Shown: in pieces, positions 1 to 10,864 of the stretch
Numbering within the stretch: position 1 is the first letter of the stretch
Layout: every line of letters starts with the position of its first letter
Origin: Pisaster brevispinus
Lineage: Eukaryota; Echinodermata; Asteroidea; Forcipulatida; Asteriidae
Assembly: GCA_023634235.1 (NCBI GenBank)
Contig: JAMKCF010000012.1
Location: 3,145,001-3,209,000, forward strand
Reading direction: 5' to 3'
DNA: 64,000 nt
Made by a program: the position numbers and the translations under genes
The notes under the pieces: generated by a model
The model's database searches: none
Seen by the model: only the letters and a program-made list of their open reading frames with translations
What the model was told of the DNA's origin: nothing

Positions 1-1248
1 TACAAACTATTAAAAAAAATATTACTGCGTTTAAAAAAGAGTGTATACAAAGTTGATATGGGATCTGTTCTCCCATTAGGGGAACTTACGTCTGCGAGAA
101 TATACAACTTATTCTGCTGCTTACAAATAATTGTGTAAACAGTGTGACAAAGGGTGCTTATGAAGACATCAAAGCATATCTGATTCTAGACTCCGAAAGA
201 CATCCAAATTCCAAGTGAAATTAGCATTTACCCACAGACGTGATGCTGCAAAATGCAATTTAAATTCGACGTTGATTAAATAATAGAAAACTAAATTAGA
301 GATGCCGTGAATTCCTTACAAATTAATTATAACACAAGCTTACCATATAACTATGTCCATTGAACGGTACAGTGCGCGGAGTTTGAATGGCGGTGTTTGC
401 TTGACAGAGGTTTTTTGTAAACTAAGTCTTGAACAAGCTCAAATAAAATTGCTTGCCTCTGTCCCTTGAGGTTATTGACTTTACCTACTGGTCAGATAAA
501 TTTAAACCAACCGGCAACTTTCTATTCTATATTTCAGTTATTTTCATATCCTTAGCATTGTTTACGTGTTGACAACATAATCTTGTTTACTTATGCCGAG
601 GTTAAAAAATGCATTGCTCTGCATACAAGAACTAAAGGTCACTGCTATTACCTCATAAATTGAAGAAATACATTTTCGAAAAAGAAAACCGAAGCGTCAA
701 ATTGTTTTTTAGTTTGTTAACTAATAGGCCCCTAGGCAGCTTTATGATGCTTTATCACCCCGGAAGGCGTCTCAAAGCGCTTATTGCATTCTTAACGTAA
801 AGTCATTCGAACCTATGTTAGATTATAAGATCCATTCATTTACATAGCATCATGTAACAAGGTGTGTGGCGCAATATGCAACCAACCGTTCCAGAAAATA
901 CCGGGGTGATGAAAATTGTACTTAACTGCATTACGGAACACACGAGACCAACGGCTTTACGTCCCAATCAAGGACGAAACAGCGATGGTCAAGTGTCTCG
1001 CGGACATATGTCAAGTCCGGGACTCTAAACCACACTCTGTTGGTCAGAAACACCGTAACTGAAGTCCAGTTAGTTTGACCACTTGGCCATGACATTCCAA
1101 CTTCCAAGTTTAACCAATTTTATTGATCGTTATTCCTTGCTTGTTGCCGCTATAAAAACAAACTTCTCTCAGGCAGGGGCAAGCTTTTATTTAAATAAAC
1201 GATGTGGTTTTCTGAAATAAAAATTTACCTTGTTTACCTTTTTGCTAG
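1..1248 (+). other. intron of the class C GPCR gene
   Basis: The terminal receptor exon starts at 1249 after a TTTGCTAG acceptor, so this stretch should be the preceding intron, with earlier exons left of the window. I see no other receptor exon, no long open frame and no clear repeat here. It is plain AT-rich DNA. Confidence 0.6.
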
Positions 1249-1761
1249 GTCGTCATATCAATCATTGGTACACTGGTTCAACCCTCAAGACCAGCGAAGT
1301 TGTTTTTCTCTCCTCCGACCAATTACATCGAAGCTTACTGCTCGTTCGGCTACGGTTTCCTTGTGTCATCAATCTACAACCTCGTGCTCATCCTGGCTTG
1401 TTGCTACTACGCATTCAAGGCCCGTCGGGTACCAAGCAACTTCAACGAGTCCAAATTCATCGCCATCAGTGTCTACTCCACGCTGGTATTCGGCATGGCA
1501 GCGGTGCCCGTCTACATCACCGCTATGTACACACTGCAGAAAGTGGCGACAATCTGCATCGCCATCTTGCTCAATTCCTTCTTGACGCTGTGCTGTGTCT
1601 ACCTGCCGAAACTGCACGCCATTATCCTCGACAAGGATGTGGAGCTTTGCGAGTGGAGAGTCAATACAGTAACGACGACAGAACCTTCTGTCATTGCTTC
1701 GAAGCCAAGTCCTGATATGCGAAGGGTTATCAATGTAAAGCCTGCTCAAGTTGTAATCTAA
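1249..1761 (+). CDS. class C GPCR, metabotropic glutamate receptor-like, last coding exon (partial gene)
   Basis: Opens in phase 0 after an AG at 1247-1248 and reads 170 codons to TAA at 1759-1761. It encodes the end of TM4 (VVISIIGTLVQPS), extracellular loop 2 with its conserved Cys (EAYCSFGY), TM5 (IYNLVLILACCYYAFKAR), intracellular loop 3 (PSNFNESKFI, close to the mGluR PENFNEAKFI), TM6 (SVYSTLVFGMAAVPVYI), TM7 ending in VYLPKLHAIIL, and a tail of about 40 residues. In mGluRs this region carries G-protein coupling and the TM6/TM7 switch at the plasma membrane. Two positions are odd: the TM6 Trp of mGluR and CaSR is Gly, and the PKxY motif at the end of TM7 is PKLH. The C-terminus Q-V-V-I could be a hydrophobic PDZ ligand (inference). 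The ligand-binding Venus flytrap and TM1-4 are outside the window, so the ligand cannot be read. Family assignment is firm; subtype is not. Confidence 0.9.
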   Translation, partial: VVISIIGTLVQPSRPAKLFFSPPTNYIEAYCSFGYGFLVSSIYNLVLILACCYYAFKARRVPSNFNESKFIAISVYSTLVFGMAAVPVYITAMYTLQKVATICIAILLNSFLTLCCVYLPKLHAIILDKDVELCEWRVNTVTTTEPSVIASKPSPDMRRVINVKPAQVVI

Positions 1762-2200
1762 AAAAACAAACACACACACACACACACACATGTGTAAACA
1801 CCTCCAATCGGGGACCTCCTATTGTCCCTCTTTTGTTTGGACTTTAACTTTTTGGCAACAGCTCCCATTGGTTTTGTACACAATTTCCAACTGGGGACCT
1901 TTACCCAACCGGGGACCCTATTGTCCTCTTTTGTTATAGGTCCCCGGTTTGAATGTGAAAACAAACTCACACACACACAGGTACAGCACTCCTATACGTT
2001 AGAGGACACCTATTGTACTTTCTGTTGTTCCTGTATTGAAGCAATCCCCATTGGTTTTGTACACAAATGACTAGTGAGGACACCTGAAAACAAAGAACCG
2101 ACTAGTGAGGACCTATTGTCCCTATTGTAAAATGTCCTCGGAGGGTTGGCAATACAAACACACACACACACACACAAAATAAATAAAACAATAACAACAT
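1762..2200 (+). other. probable 3'UTR of the receptor gene, carrying CA tracts and a repeat
   Basis: Follows the receptor stop codon. It holds (CA)n tracts at about 1772-1790, 1970-1980 and 2157-2176. Overlapping AATAAA signals at 2178-2187 could end the transcript. The body belongs to a repeat family also seen near 21990-22135, with the words CCCATTGGTTTTGTACA and CCCCGGTTTGAATG. The UTR end is inferred, not proven. Confidence 0.4.
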
Positions 2201-2454
2201 TGTAGTACGGGAGTAACCAGAGGAATTATGCAAATGAGTGAAGGTTCCACTACTTACAAGCTCCCCATCAGTGAGCCAAACAATTTGATTCGCAAGGGGG
2301 GGGGGAGTTGGAAACCACAGAACATAGTGACAGGCTGTCAGCCAGACATCTGGAAGCCTGCTACTTATCGGGGAGTTCACTCTGGGTAGGTCTGTACGTC
2401 TGTACACTTTTGTGCACGAATTATTCGAGTGAAGAAAAGTTTAGCCCCTCAAAA

Positions 2455-2600
2455 AAAAAACCAACAACAAAACAACACCCCAAACAACCCAAAAACACAT
2501 ACAAAACCAAAATAGCCCCTCCCACCAAAATCCAACAACAACACTAAAAAAAACATACAACCCCACCCCCAAAACAAAATCAAAAACAAAAACCCACACA
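2455..2600. repeat. low-complexity A/C-rich tract
   Basis: Almost no G on the + strand: CAACA, CCCAAAA and CCAAAAC words repeat without a fixed period. The long frames read through it on the other strand are composition artefacts. Confidence 0.7.
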
Positions 2601-2794
2601 ATAATTCTAGGACCTGACCCCCGCTTAGAAATGTGGAACAGTCCATTAAAGGATATGAAGGACTTTGACTCCCACAGGGCATTGCACTTTTGAGAAAACA
2701 GTGAAACAAATAACACGCCATGACTAACCAGCGCTCAAAATGTGTTAACAAATGCACTGTTGCAACGTTAATTGGTTTAATGAAATAGCGCCGC

Positions 2795-2970
2795 ACTCAG
2801 TTTGAAAGGATGTTTTACGATACCGTAGTGCACCCTCTTGCGGAGGACCATCGAATTGGGTTCGAATTCCGCCGTTGCTTATGGTAGTGCTGTTTTCCCC
2901 CGATTGAGGAAAACCACCGTGTGCTGTTATTTTCTTTGTCTTAGGATGGGACAAAGTAATAAACCCTAAA
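2795..2970 (+). mobile_element. degenerate tRNA-derived SINE-like element
   Basis: Contains a B-box-like GGGTTCGAATTCC near 2858. Downstream, TTTGTCTTAGGATGGGACAAAG resembles the GTCCTTCCGATGGGACATTAAG block of the SINE copies at 41.9 and 47.3 kb. A box and ends are not clear. Confidence 0.4.
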
Positions 2971-4140
2971 ACATGGTTTCACGCCAAACATGACAGTCAA
3001 TCATTTGTGGGTACGATGTATACACATTTTAAGTTTATTATTTTGTGAAATTATAAACGAGCACTTTTTGTGACTGGGTTTAATTTAATTGTGGTAAGCA
3101 CACCTTTTAATCTAATTTTAAGATGCACAAAAGATGTAATTACGCTGGTTTCCAAGTACTTTCTAAAGTTCGTCTGGGGACTGACCGTATAGAGGTATTT
3201 GGAGAAGAGTGGCGAAGAGTGGCGGCGAGGTCTTAATTGGCTGTTGACCGTGCAATAAAGGGCTGGATTTTCGTCTGATAGTGCCCTCCTTTTCACAAAT
3301 GTTTTCAGCCCACATCCGGCGGGTAATATCCGGTATGAAAGGGATATTGCTTGATCACATCTTAAAACACCAACCTATGTATACGGCCAAAATTAACTCT
3401 CGAAGTGTTTTGTCCCCTGGCACAAAGAAAAAAGTAAAGAAAAATAAAAGAAAAAACCCAACATAACAACAAACGTGAGGCAAACTTTGTGCACATTTTT
3501 TCTAATAGCGCCCTCTTTTGACTCACCTCCTTCATATCAGCCCTTGTTAATTTCCTATGGTGGACAAAATCTCTGGGGGCAGATTTTCCCACAACTGCGG
3601 TTCTAAATCAATAGTCTGTTTTTTTTAAAACTCAGATTCAGAACTTGTTATACTCGGAAATTGGTCTGCCGCCCCCACCCGGACCAATTATGATCCGGGA
3701 CTGTGTACGAATTTAAAGGCGTCGACTGTGGCTACGGCCAGCAATGTATTTGAATGCATTCCGGAACTTGCTGCAGCCCAAAAAGATGCCAAACTTGACA
3801 TTATACTTTGATTCTAATCCGGAGGTTCGTTTGAACGCCGCCCTCTTTCGACGCCATCTTTCGACAGTTTGGTGAAGTACGTAATTTTTATGATGCAAAA
3901 CTTTGGACGCAATCTGGGCATGTTCCTTTACAGCCTAAGACCATGACACCTTGTGTTCTTGTTTGCAAAAAGAGTAACTCTATTTCTTAACTGGCATAAG
4001 ATACTAAACTGGCACTGAGAAACTTTTCACTGTAATTATCAAATGAACTAGAAAAAACACTCGCTTGAGATGAGCCCACGTTCTTCATAGAAAAACATGA
4101 TATGACTCGTACAACTGTTATGCACCTTGATGTCCTTCAT
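2971..4140. other. intergenic, no gene seen
   Basis: No convincing exon on either strand. Around 3695-3750 there is a short match (GTGTACGAA, GGCTACGGC) to the CTACGGCTACGG inverted-repeat family found at 17.8 and 43.7 kb. Confidence 0.5.
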
Positions 4141-4142
4141 GG

Positions 4143-4640
4143 ATCGTGTCCGATGAAATTGTTGAAACATTTGTCCGACAAACCTTTATGTTCGACCCGC
4201 TGAGTCCGACCCATTAAATCCTACAAACCATTATTGTCCGACCCATTATGTCTTACAAACCATTATGTCCGATACAGTTATTATGTCGTAAAAACCATTA
4301 TGTCAGGCCCATTGTGTCCGATTAACCATTATATCTGACCCGTTATGTCTGACCCAATGTCCAAAAACCATTATGTCCGACCCAATATGTCCGACAAACC
4401 ATTATGCCTAACCAATTATGTCCTACAAACCATTAGTCGTTGTATCATGTCCAACAACCAATCAGGTCTGACCCATTACGTCCGACACAATATGTCCGAC
4501 AAACCATTATGTCCGACCAAATATGTCCGACAAACCATTATGTACGACCCATAATGACATACAATTCCATTATGTCCGACCGCTGTGTCCGACCCAATAT
4601 GTCCGACAAACCATTACGTCAGACTGTCCGAACGTACTGT
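4143..4640 (+). repeat. minisatellite, ATGTCCGACAAACCATT units
   Basis: Degenerate tandem array with units of roughly 16-30 bp built on ATGTCCGAC followed by CCATT or AAACCATT. The same unit occurs at 18957-19160, 29735-29830 (reverse orientation) and 38185-38425. Open frames in it are repeat artefacts. Confidence 0.9.
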
Positions 4641-5070
4641 AAGTTTGTTTTTTCCCCTCCACTTTGAGCTGTCAACAAATCGTACCTAAAGGCTGGAAGT
4701 CCTTGGGCTTCTTTGATATGTACACACGTGATACCACAGGTGACATGGTCTGCGTGTACACAACTGTGGTACATAGACTGTTTTTATTTACAAAGTAACC
4801 AGTGTTATTCACAGTATTTTAATTGCTCCGTGTCAGTCCCTTAGTAATACAATATCCTTACAGTGTTTTCAATTATAGGCCAAAACCTTTGTGTAAAGCG
4901 TTAAGATACTAAGATAACAAATTTACTACAAAACGTATTGTTTATGGTTCGCTTATTTAATGTTGTCTTATGCCACAATAAATCAAATGCAATGCATTTA
5001 ATTGGCGTTAAACGTTCGTATAAACTTGTTTGTAAATCATATCACCCATATACAAACAACAAGACTGAGA
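4641..5070. other. intergenic, no feature recognised
   Basis: AT-rich DNA between two arrays; no exon, RNA gene or repeat that I can name. Confidence 0.5.
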
Positions 5071-5520
5071 CCAAGTCCAAGACCAAGACCAAGACCAAGA
5101 CCAAGACCAAGACCAAGACCAAGACCAAGACCAAGACCAAGACCAAGACCAAGACCAAGACCAAGACCAAGACCAAGACCAAGACCAAGACCAAGACCAA
5201 GACCAAGACCAGCAGGTCCAAGACCAGCAAGATCAAGACCAAGAACAACAGGTCCGAGACCAACACCAGCGCTGGACCGAGACCAAGAGCAGCAGGTCCA
5301 AGACCAAGACACAGACCAGCAGGGCTGATACCAAGACCAGCAGGGCAGAGACTAAGGCATCAAGACTAGAGGTCCAAGACCAAGACCAAGACCAAGACCA
5401 AGAACAACAGGTCCGAGACCAAGACCAGCAGGACTGAGACCAAGAACAACAGGTCCAAGACCAAAACCAACACCAGCAGGACCGAGACCAACACCAGCTG
5501 GGCTGAGACCATGCAGTAGG
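5071..5520 (+). repeat. hexanucleotide array (CCAAGA)n and degenerate extension
   Basis: From about 5076 to 5210 it is nearly pure CCAAGA. It then decays into a variant array with CCAGCAGG and CAACAGGTCC to about 5510. A hexamer keeps every frame open, which explains the K-T, R-P and L-V/G-L repeat proteins on both strands; I do not call them genes. Confidence 0.95.
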
Positions 5521-6225
5521 TCCGTGACCACTAAACAACCCGAATCCAAGATGAGGAGGTCCGAAACCACAAAACAAGGTGGGCAGACCCACAACAGCAG
5601 GAAACTTTTCTTTCAACTAAATTGTGTGTTCTTGACCGTCTTGTGAGTTCACTTGTTTTGCAAAAGAATATTCCTGGACGTCCTGCAGCAGGCAAAATTT
5701 GTACACAGCTCAACAGATGATGCAAAACAACAACATTTTAAGGAAAATTAACACCCTACGATTTTTTCAACTTTAATATGGAAAAGGGGGACCACCTCAT
5801 TATTTGGTCATCTGTAATTTTTTTAAATTCTTGATTTTATGCGGTAATTTTGATTCAAAATTTAAAACCGTTGAATTGACCAAACAGTTTGTATCTTGCC
5901 TGCCAGGAAATGCCCTTTAACTTACAAGGTTACCCTGGGAATTTTTTTTAGAGCAAGGTAGTATGCATTGGTATGTTCACACGATAAGCTAAATTCATTG
6001 TTTACTTCGCCCCAAGCTTTTATAAATATGGTACATCTCTTTGCCAGCTGAAAGGTCGCAGAGGTCTTGCGCTGGAGCCAGCAATTTCACTGGATGAGTT
6101 GGACAGGTGATCCGCAGCACTGGGAAAGTCCTTGGGATGTGACGTCAGGGCACGCATAACTTCATCCTAAATACAGAATTACATTCATGTACATGAACGA
6201 TTCCTACTGCGCGCCAACTTAAAAA
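5521..6225. other. intergenic, no gene seen
   Basis: AT-rich. The only marked item is a TGACGTCA palindrome at 6140. Confidence 0.5.
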
Positions 6226-6530
6226 TAAAGGGAAGGTATACGTTTGGTAATCACTCCTAAAATTAATGGCAATAAAAACCCACTTGGATAGAAGTACAGC
6301 AGTTTCCATAGTATAAAGCATTTTGAGAACCATTTCACTTCGAAGTAACGTAGTTAAGGAAAAAGATTTAAGTTTTTATTCACCAACAAATTTTGGCGAT
6401 ACCTAAAAAAACTCTACCACCTTTTGAAACTTCCACAGTTTAGTTTTGTTGTATACATGTATATCTACATTTATATAGTATTAAAACAATCGAACGAACC
6501 CCAAAACCAAAGGCAGACTTTGCCTTTACA
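6226..6530 (+). repeat. interspersed repeat, GGTATACGTTTGG family, copy 1
   Basis: Begins AAGGGAAGGTATACGTTTGG and continues through AGTATAAAGCATTTTGAGA, CATTTCACTTCGAAGTAA and TTTTGGCGATA. Two other copies are at 27488-27800 (5'-truncated) and 51182-51560. Non-coding; class unknown. It resembles abundant echinoderm repeats I remember, which is not proof. Confidence 0.8.
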
Positions 6531-7125
6531 GCAACTACAAAATTTTAAAAAACGTTTTGGGAAAACGGTTGAAATATAGCGCAACTATAGTCAAATAATG
6601 ATGTATAATAATTATTAATTAATCCAAAGTATACCATAAAACGTAAATTTTTTCAATGATGACCCCAACGAGGTGCAAATAAGCAAACACAATTTTACCC
6701 GACGTTTTGTGTCATCTTCGACTCGTGAAACGTTGTCTATTTTATGGAAGATGGGGCTATTGAAGAAAACATTGCGGTAAAGTTGTGTGGAACAAGATAC
6801 CTGCTTGGGTTGTGTACGGAGGCACAACTGTGAACAGACCGAACCTAACTGTGCACATATGTGTTTTGTGTAGATGCATTCACAACATGTCATAATACTA
6901 AAGCATACTGACATAGTTAGTCCATAGAGAAAAAGGTTTAACTACCACTGAAAACCGCAGTAGATGATATTGAATGGTCAGACAGGAGGGTTAGTAGTAT
7001 GGAAGGCGTATATGACCCCGTTTTTAGAAGGAGGGTCATAACCCTCAGTCGTGAGGGTCATGAGAGTCTCCAACCCAGCGCAGACAGTGACCGGGTAAAT
7101 CGATAGATATGTAAGGGAAGTGTGC
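6531..7125. other. intergenic, partial 118 bp repeat homology at the right edge
   Basis: No exon seen. From about 6948 (ACTGAAAACCGCAGTAGATG) it holds a worn fragment of the 118 bp unit that is tandem just downstream. At 7018-7065 a short inverted pattern around GAGGGTCAT repeats. Confidence 0.4.
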
Positions 7126-7126
7126 T

Positions 7127-7392
7127 TATTGACTGTGTACTTTGTAGATGCATTTACTACATGATACTATACTGGAGGCTGGCTTAGCTTATCTGTCACT
7201 GAAAGCCACAGTGGATGACATTAAATGGTCAGGCAGTAGGAGGGTTGACTGTTTACTTTGTCGACGCATTCAATACATGATACTATACTGGAGGCTGGCT
7301 CAGTTTATCTGTTATTGTAAGCCACAGTGGATGACATTAAATGGTCAGACAGTAGTAGGGTTGACTGTGTTCTTTGTATATGCATTCGCAAA
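7127..7392 (+). repeat. tandem repeat, about 118 bp unit, two full copies and a partial third
   Basis: Units start at TTGACTGTGTACTTTG (about 7127), TTGACTGTTTACTTTG (7245) and TTGACTGTGTTCTTTG (7363). Each holds GATACTATACTGGAGGCTGG and CCACAGTGGATGACATTAAA. The open frame here is kept open by the repeat. Confidence 0.85.
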
Positions 7393-8430
7393 GCAGGCTG
7401 GGATTATATATTATATTGAGTGGTCTGAAATGCCGCCATCTTCAAAAATTATTATGCACCCTCTCCAGTGCTTAAAAAACAAACAAACAAACAAACAAAA
7501 ACAAAAAAACACCCACATGCCCTAACAGCCGATCTATCAACGATGCACTCCAAATAATAGCACACATCCACTTTAATTTCGAGCCAATCAAATGAAGCAG
7601 TCGTACATTACGTGGCAGTTGTTCCATCGAATGTGTACAGTGGAATCGTCCTTGGCAGGCTAAATTGAATCTTCTCTCTTTGTTTTTGGTCCCGGAAGAT
7701 CGAACTAAATATAGATAATGTCTCCGTGTACTGGATATGGTCGATTATCTACACGGCTGGTAATAATATATCATGTCAAAGAACGACCAGGGCAAACAGA
7801 CCTCGGAGGTTAAATTTCCGTCACACAAGTTCGGTATTCTGTTAAAAAACCCGTTTATATCTAAGTCTTTTTAAAGTATCAATCTGAAAGTTGGAATTAA
7901 ATTATACGCTTAAACATCGCCCGAAATGCTTGTGATATAATACTAATAGTATGAGCCGTAAGGACAAACTTTTGTCATCTTTTCTTCAAACAACAGCTAC
8001 AAGCTTGTATTTTCACCAGTTAAGAAATCAAGCATGACAATTCGACAACGGATAGGAATAATTGCAATACATGTACACGCAAAGTTTTAATGTACCACCA
8101 TATCTTTTTTTTAAATAATATTTTAGTGTCACACATATATACAAGGAAATGCATCATTGTTTTGCGTCAAAACACATGTGATCACTAGTTCAAGGAGTAA
8201 AAACAAATACACATCCTTAGCAATTATTTCCCAAGTACAATTTTCGGTGGAATTGTTGATATAAGCTATTTAAAAAAAAAAAAACTGTTGTGTAAACAAA
8301 CTTTGTTTTATTTTAAACCAAGTCATTTTTACAAACTACAATACAAATTTCTTGTTTTCTCTTCTTTGTCCCGGGAGTTATTAAAATTTGATTTACATTT
8401 ACAACGTCAGTTTATTGGAGGTTCTGACAT
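7393..8430. other. intergenic, no gene seen
   Basis: AT-rich, with an (AAAC)n tract near 7478-7506. No exon recognised. Confidence 0.5.
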
Positions 8431-8433
8431 AAA

Positions 8434-8727
8434 TTATAACAAATGTTCCCAGGGTTCCCCAAATGTTCCCAATGTTCCCAAATGTTCACAGGGTGTTTGG
8501 TGTGTAAACCTACTCAAAATCAGCTCATCTGATGAATTGACCAACCAGTCTTTATCAGTATCTTCTGGATCCCCATTAATAAGACTCGATTCCAAATTCT
8601 CTCCGTTTTGCAAGATCCAGTTTATTCTAGAACAGTCCATGTTGAAACGGCTGTCCTTTAGCAAATGGTTCCACATGCATAGATCTTTGCTGATACTGTT
8701 ACTAGTGATTTCAAAAAGTCTGCGCAG
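8434..8727 (-). other. possible coding fragment of unknown function
   Basis: On the minus strand a frame opens after a TGA (about 8755) and reads through ILRRLFEITSNSISKDLCMW, KDSRFNMDCSRINWIL and DPEDTDKDWLVNSSDE. A GTTTAC donor-like site follows near 8513. Beyond it the frame runs into a short GTTCCCA repeat (8441-8490) and is unlikely to be coding. The amino-acid mix looks protein-like, but I recognise no family and find no partner exon. It may be chance or a worn exon. Confidence 0.25.
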
Positions 8728-9397
8728 AATGCCATGATACCCATTGGGTATTCATTGCACCCACGGACTTTCCCTTCTCAAACGATGTGGTTCGGCGAAG
8801 TCAAAGAGCACACAACGCTGACTGGAAGGCCGCATTGTTTCGTTTGCGCGACCCGTTGGTCAAAGGGTGTTACCCAACCTCGTTCCCAGGGGTGATCAGC
8901 AAGGACCAAAGCAACAGCAAGACCCACTTCCTCTGTAGGTATGTCGGCCAAAAACATTCTCAAAATATTATCGGTTATCAACGAAGCTCTTTCGCTAATA
9001 AGAAGAATAATAATAATAGTAATTTATTCTTCATATAGCATTTTAAATACAAATCTGACGACGATGTGCAGGAAATTACTTTAAAAAAATAACAAATATA
9101 CATGTATAAACCAGGCCGGAAATACAATTTCCGTTTACATGGATTCTAATTTTGTTTCAATTGAAACAAGAGTAGACTTCCTTCGGGGAAAAAGGTAGGG
9201 TTTATCTTTTTTTACATAAACAAATGCATGTAAATATACCAGGCCGGAAAGACAATGATCGTTTACAGTAATTGTATATGGATTCTATTTTTTCAACTGA
9301 AACGACAGTAGACTTATTGCGTGGAAGAGGCTATGGTTTATCTAGTAAGCCGATTATAACTACACAGTGGCATTTGGCCAACACCATTGTTCCTTTT

Positions 9398-9660
9398 AAT
9401 AGATGTTAATTTTGCATCGGGGATAAAGAATATTAATTTTGATTTTACCTTTACACCGATGTGTGTTAGCACTGTATACTCAGTACTTTCCCGAGTTTTT
9501 TTAACAAAATCACAGGCATAATACTCGGGTTGGATTCAAACCCACGACCTTTGCAATTCTAGAGCAGTGTCTTACCTACTACACCACTAGACCACTAGAC
9601 CACCGAGATTTCCCGTTAGCCCGGTAGCTATTCTTTATCCCCGATGCAAAATTAACATCT
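9398..9660 (-). mobile_element. tRNA-derived SINE, inverted copy
   Basis: Reverse complement of the units that follow. On the minus strand it has a tRNA-like head with GTAAGACACTGCTCTAGAAT and a B-box variant GGGTTTGAATCC (9532-9543 on +), then the tail running to the GATGCAAAATTAACATCTA end at 9401-9432. With the next unit it forms a foldback centred near 9660. Confidence 0.75.
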
Positions 9661-9916
9661 ATTTAATCGTTGCGGAACCCGCTGCTAAAATATAGGATTC
9701 GAACTGCCTCTAGCTACCGGACAATCTCGGTGGTCTAGTTGGTAAGACACTGCTCTAGAATTGCAAAGGTCGTTGGTACGAATCCCACCCGAGTAATATG
9801 CCTGTGATTCTGTTCACAGAACTCGGGAAAGTACTGAGTATACAGTGCTAACACACATCGGTGTAAGGGTAAAAACAAAATTAATATTCTTTATCTCCGA
9901 TGCAAAATTAACATCT
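9661..9916 (+). mobile_element. tRNA-derived SINE, tandem unit 1
   Basis: A 256 bp unit bounded by ATTTAATCGTTGCGGAACCC at 9661 and 9917. The internal pol III promoter resembles a tRNA: GGTCTAGTTGGTAAGAC as A box and GGTACGAATCC (9775) as a one-base-off B box. The 3' part is unrelated to tRNA. It does not fold into a complete tRNA, so it is not a tRNA gene. Confidence 0.8.
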
Positions 9917-10136
9917 ATTTAATCGTTGCGGAACCCGCTGCTAAAATACAGGATCCGAACTGCCTCTAACTACCGGGCAATCTCAGTGGTCTAGTTGGTA
10001 AGACACTGCTCTAGAATTGCAAAGGTCGTGGGTTCGAGTCCCACCCGAGTAATATGCCTGTGATTTTGTTCACAAAACTTGGGAAAGTACTGACTATACA
10101 ATGCTAACACACATCTGTGTAAGGGTAAAACCAAAA
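9917..10136 (+). mobile_element. tRNA-derived SINE, tandem unit 2
   Basis: Second direct copy, with a perfect B box GGTTCGAGTCC at 10031-10041 and the A-box-like GGTCTAGTTGG near 9988. The tail stops at GTAAGGGTAAAACCAAAAT, before the shared end of the other copies. Confidence 0.8.
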
Positions 10137-10860
10137 TATACAAGACCTCAAGACCGGGCGATTGCAGAAGAACGCGTGACAGTGCGTGACACCGTGTGGG
10201 TTTCTCTTTTGTTTGAGCTTGCATGCATAGGAACACGTTGGATTGCGGCCGTGCCCGTGACATAATTTATCCATGCCCCCTAAATAAATAGTAAGAGACA
10301 CTTTTACCATAAAGTAGGGTACACAATTAATTTTACGGAAGATTTCACTAAATTTGTTTAGTTTGCAAGAGGGCATTCATTCTAATCCTCAAGTGTTCCA
10401 GAAACATACCAGAAAGGGATGGACAACATAACTTCTAATTTATGGCGCATCCCAGAGATGGAAACTGCCATATAAGTGCCCGTTTTCAAAGAGTTGCCCG
10501 CAGAAAGCCATCTAGACTGCACAACGGCTTCAGCTATACGGCTCGATAAAAAACAGCATCGCCGTCCGAGAATTTGACACGACATACGTGTCTTGAAGCC
10601 CAAAAGCGCCTGCCGGTCCTCGAAGCATCAAGTTTGGAATGCTAGTGATTGGTGCTGGGGGTATATTTCGGGAACACAACACCGGACACCTCGAGGTTCT
10701 GTACAGTTGTGTATACGATTGGGTTTGTGTGTGGATCCCTTCTGCGATGGATCGTGCTCAGATTGACGAATGTGATGTACATGTACATATCACATGTACT
10801 CGTGGATCACTATAGAGGTTCAATGAACCATGTGGCTCTTGCTGCTTTTCCCACCCCCAA
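10137..10860. other. intergenic, no gene seen
   Basis: No exon or repeat recognised. Short palindromic TGTACATGTACA words occur near 10770-10790. Confidence 0.45.
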
Positions 10861-10864
10861 TAAT

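Noticed and set aside
1202..1715. Other frames over the receptor exon, including a minus-strand 140-codon frame
   Set aside because: Shadows of the class C GPCR exon, which has clear homology in one frame.
4143..4640. CRISPR-like spaced repeats
   Set aside because: Spacing is irregular, the spacers are themselves degenerate copies, no cas genes are present, and the DNA is animal.
4938..5616. Long open frames on both strands with K-T, R-P, G-L and L-V repeats
   Set aside because: They come from the CCAAGA hexamer, which keeps all frames open.
9985..10045. tRNA gene
   Set aside because: A and B boxes are present, but there is no full cloverleaf or paired acceptor stem, and the unit is repeated with a non-tRNA tail, so it is a SINE.
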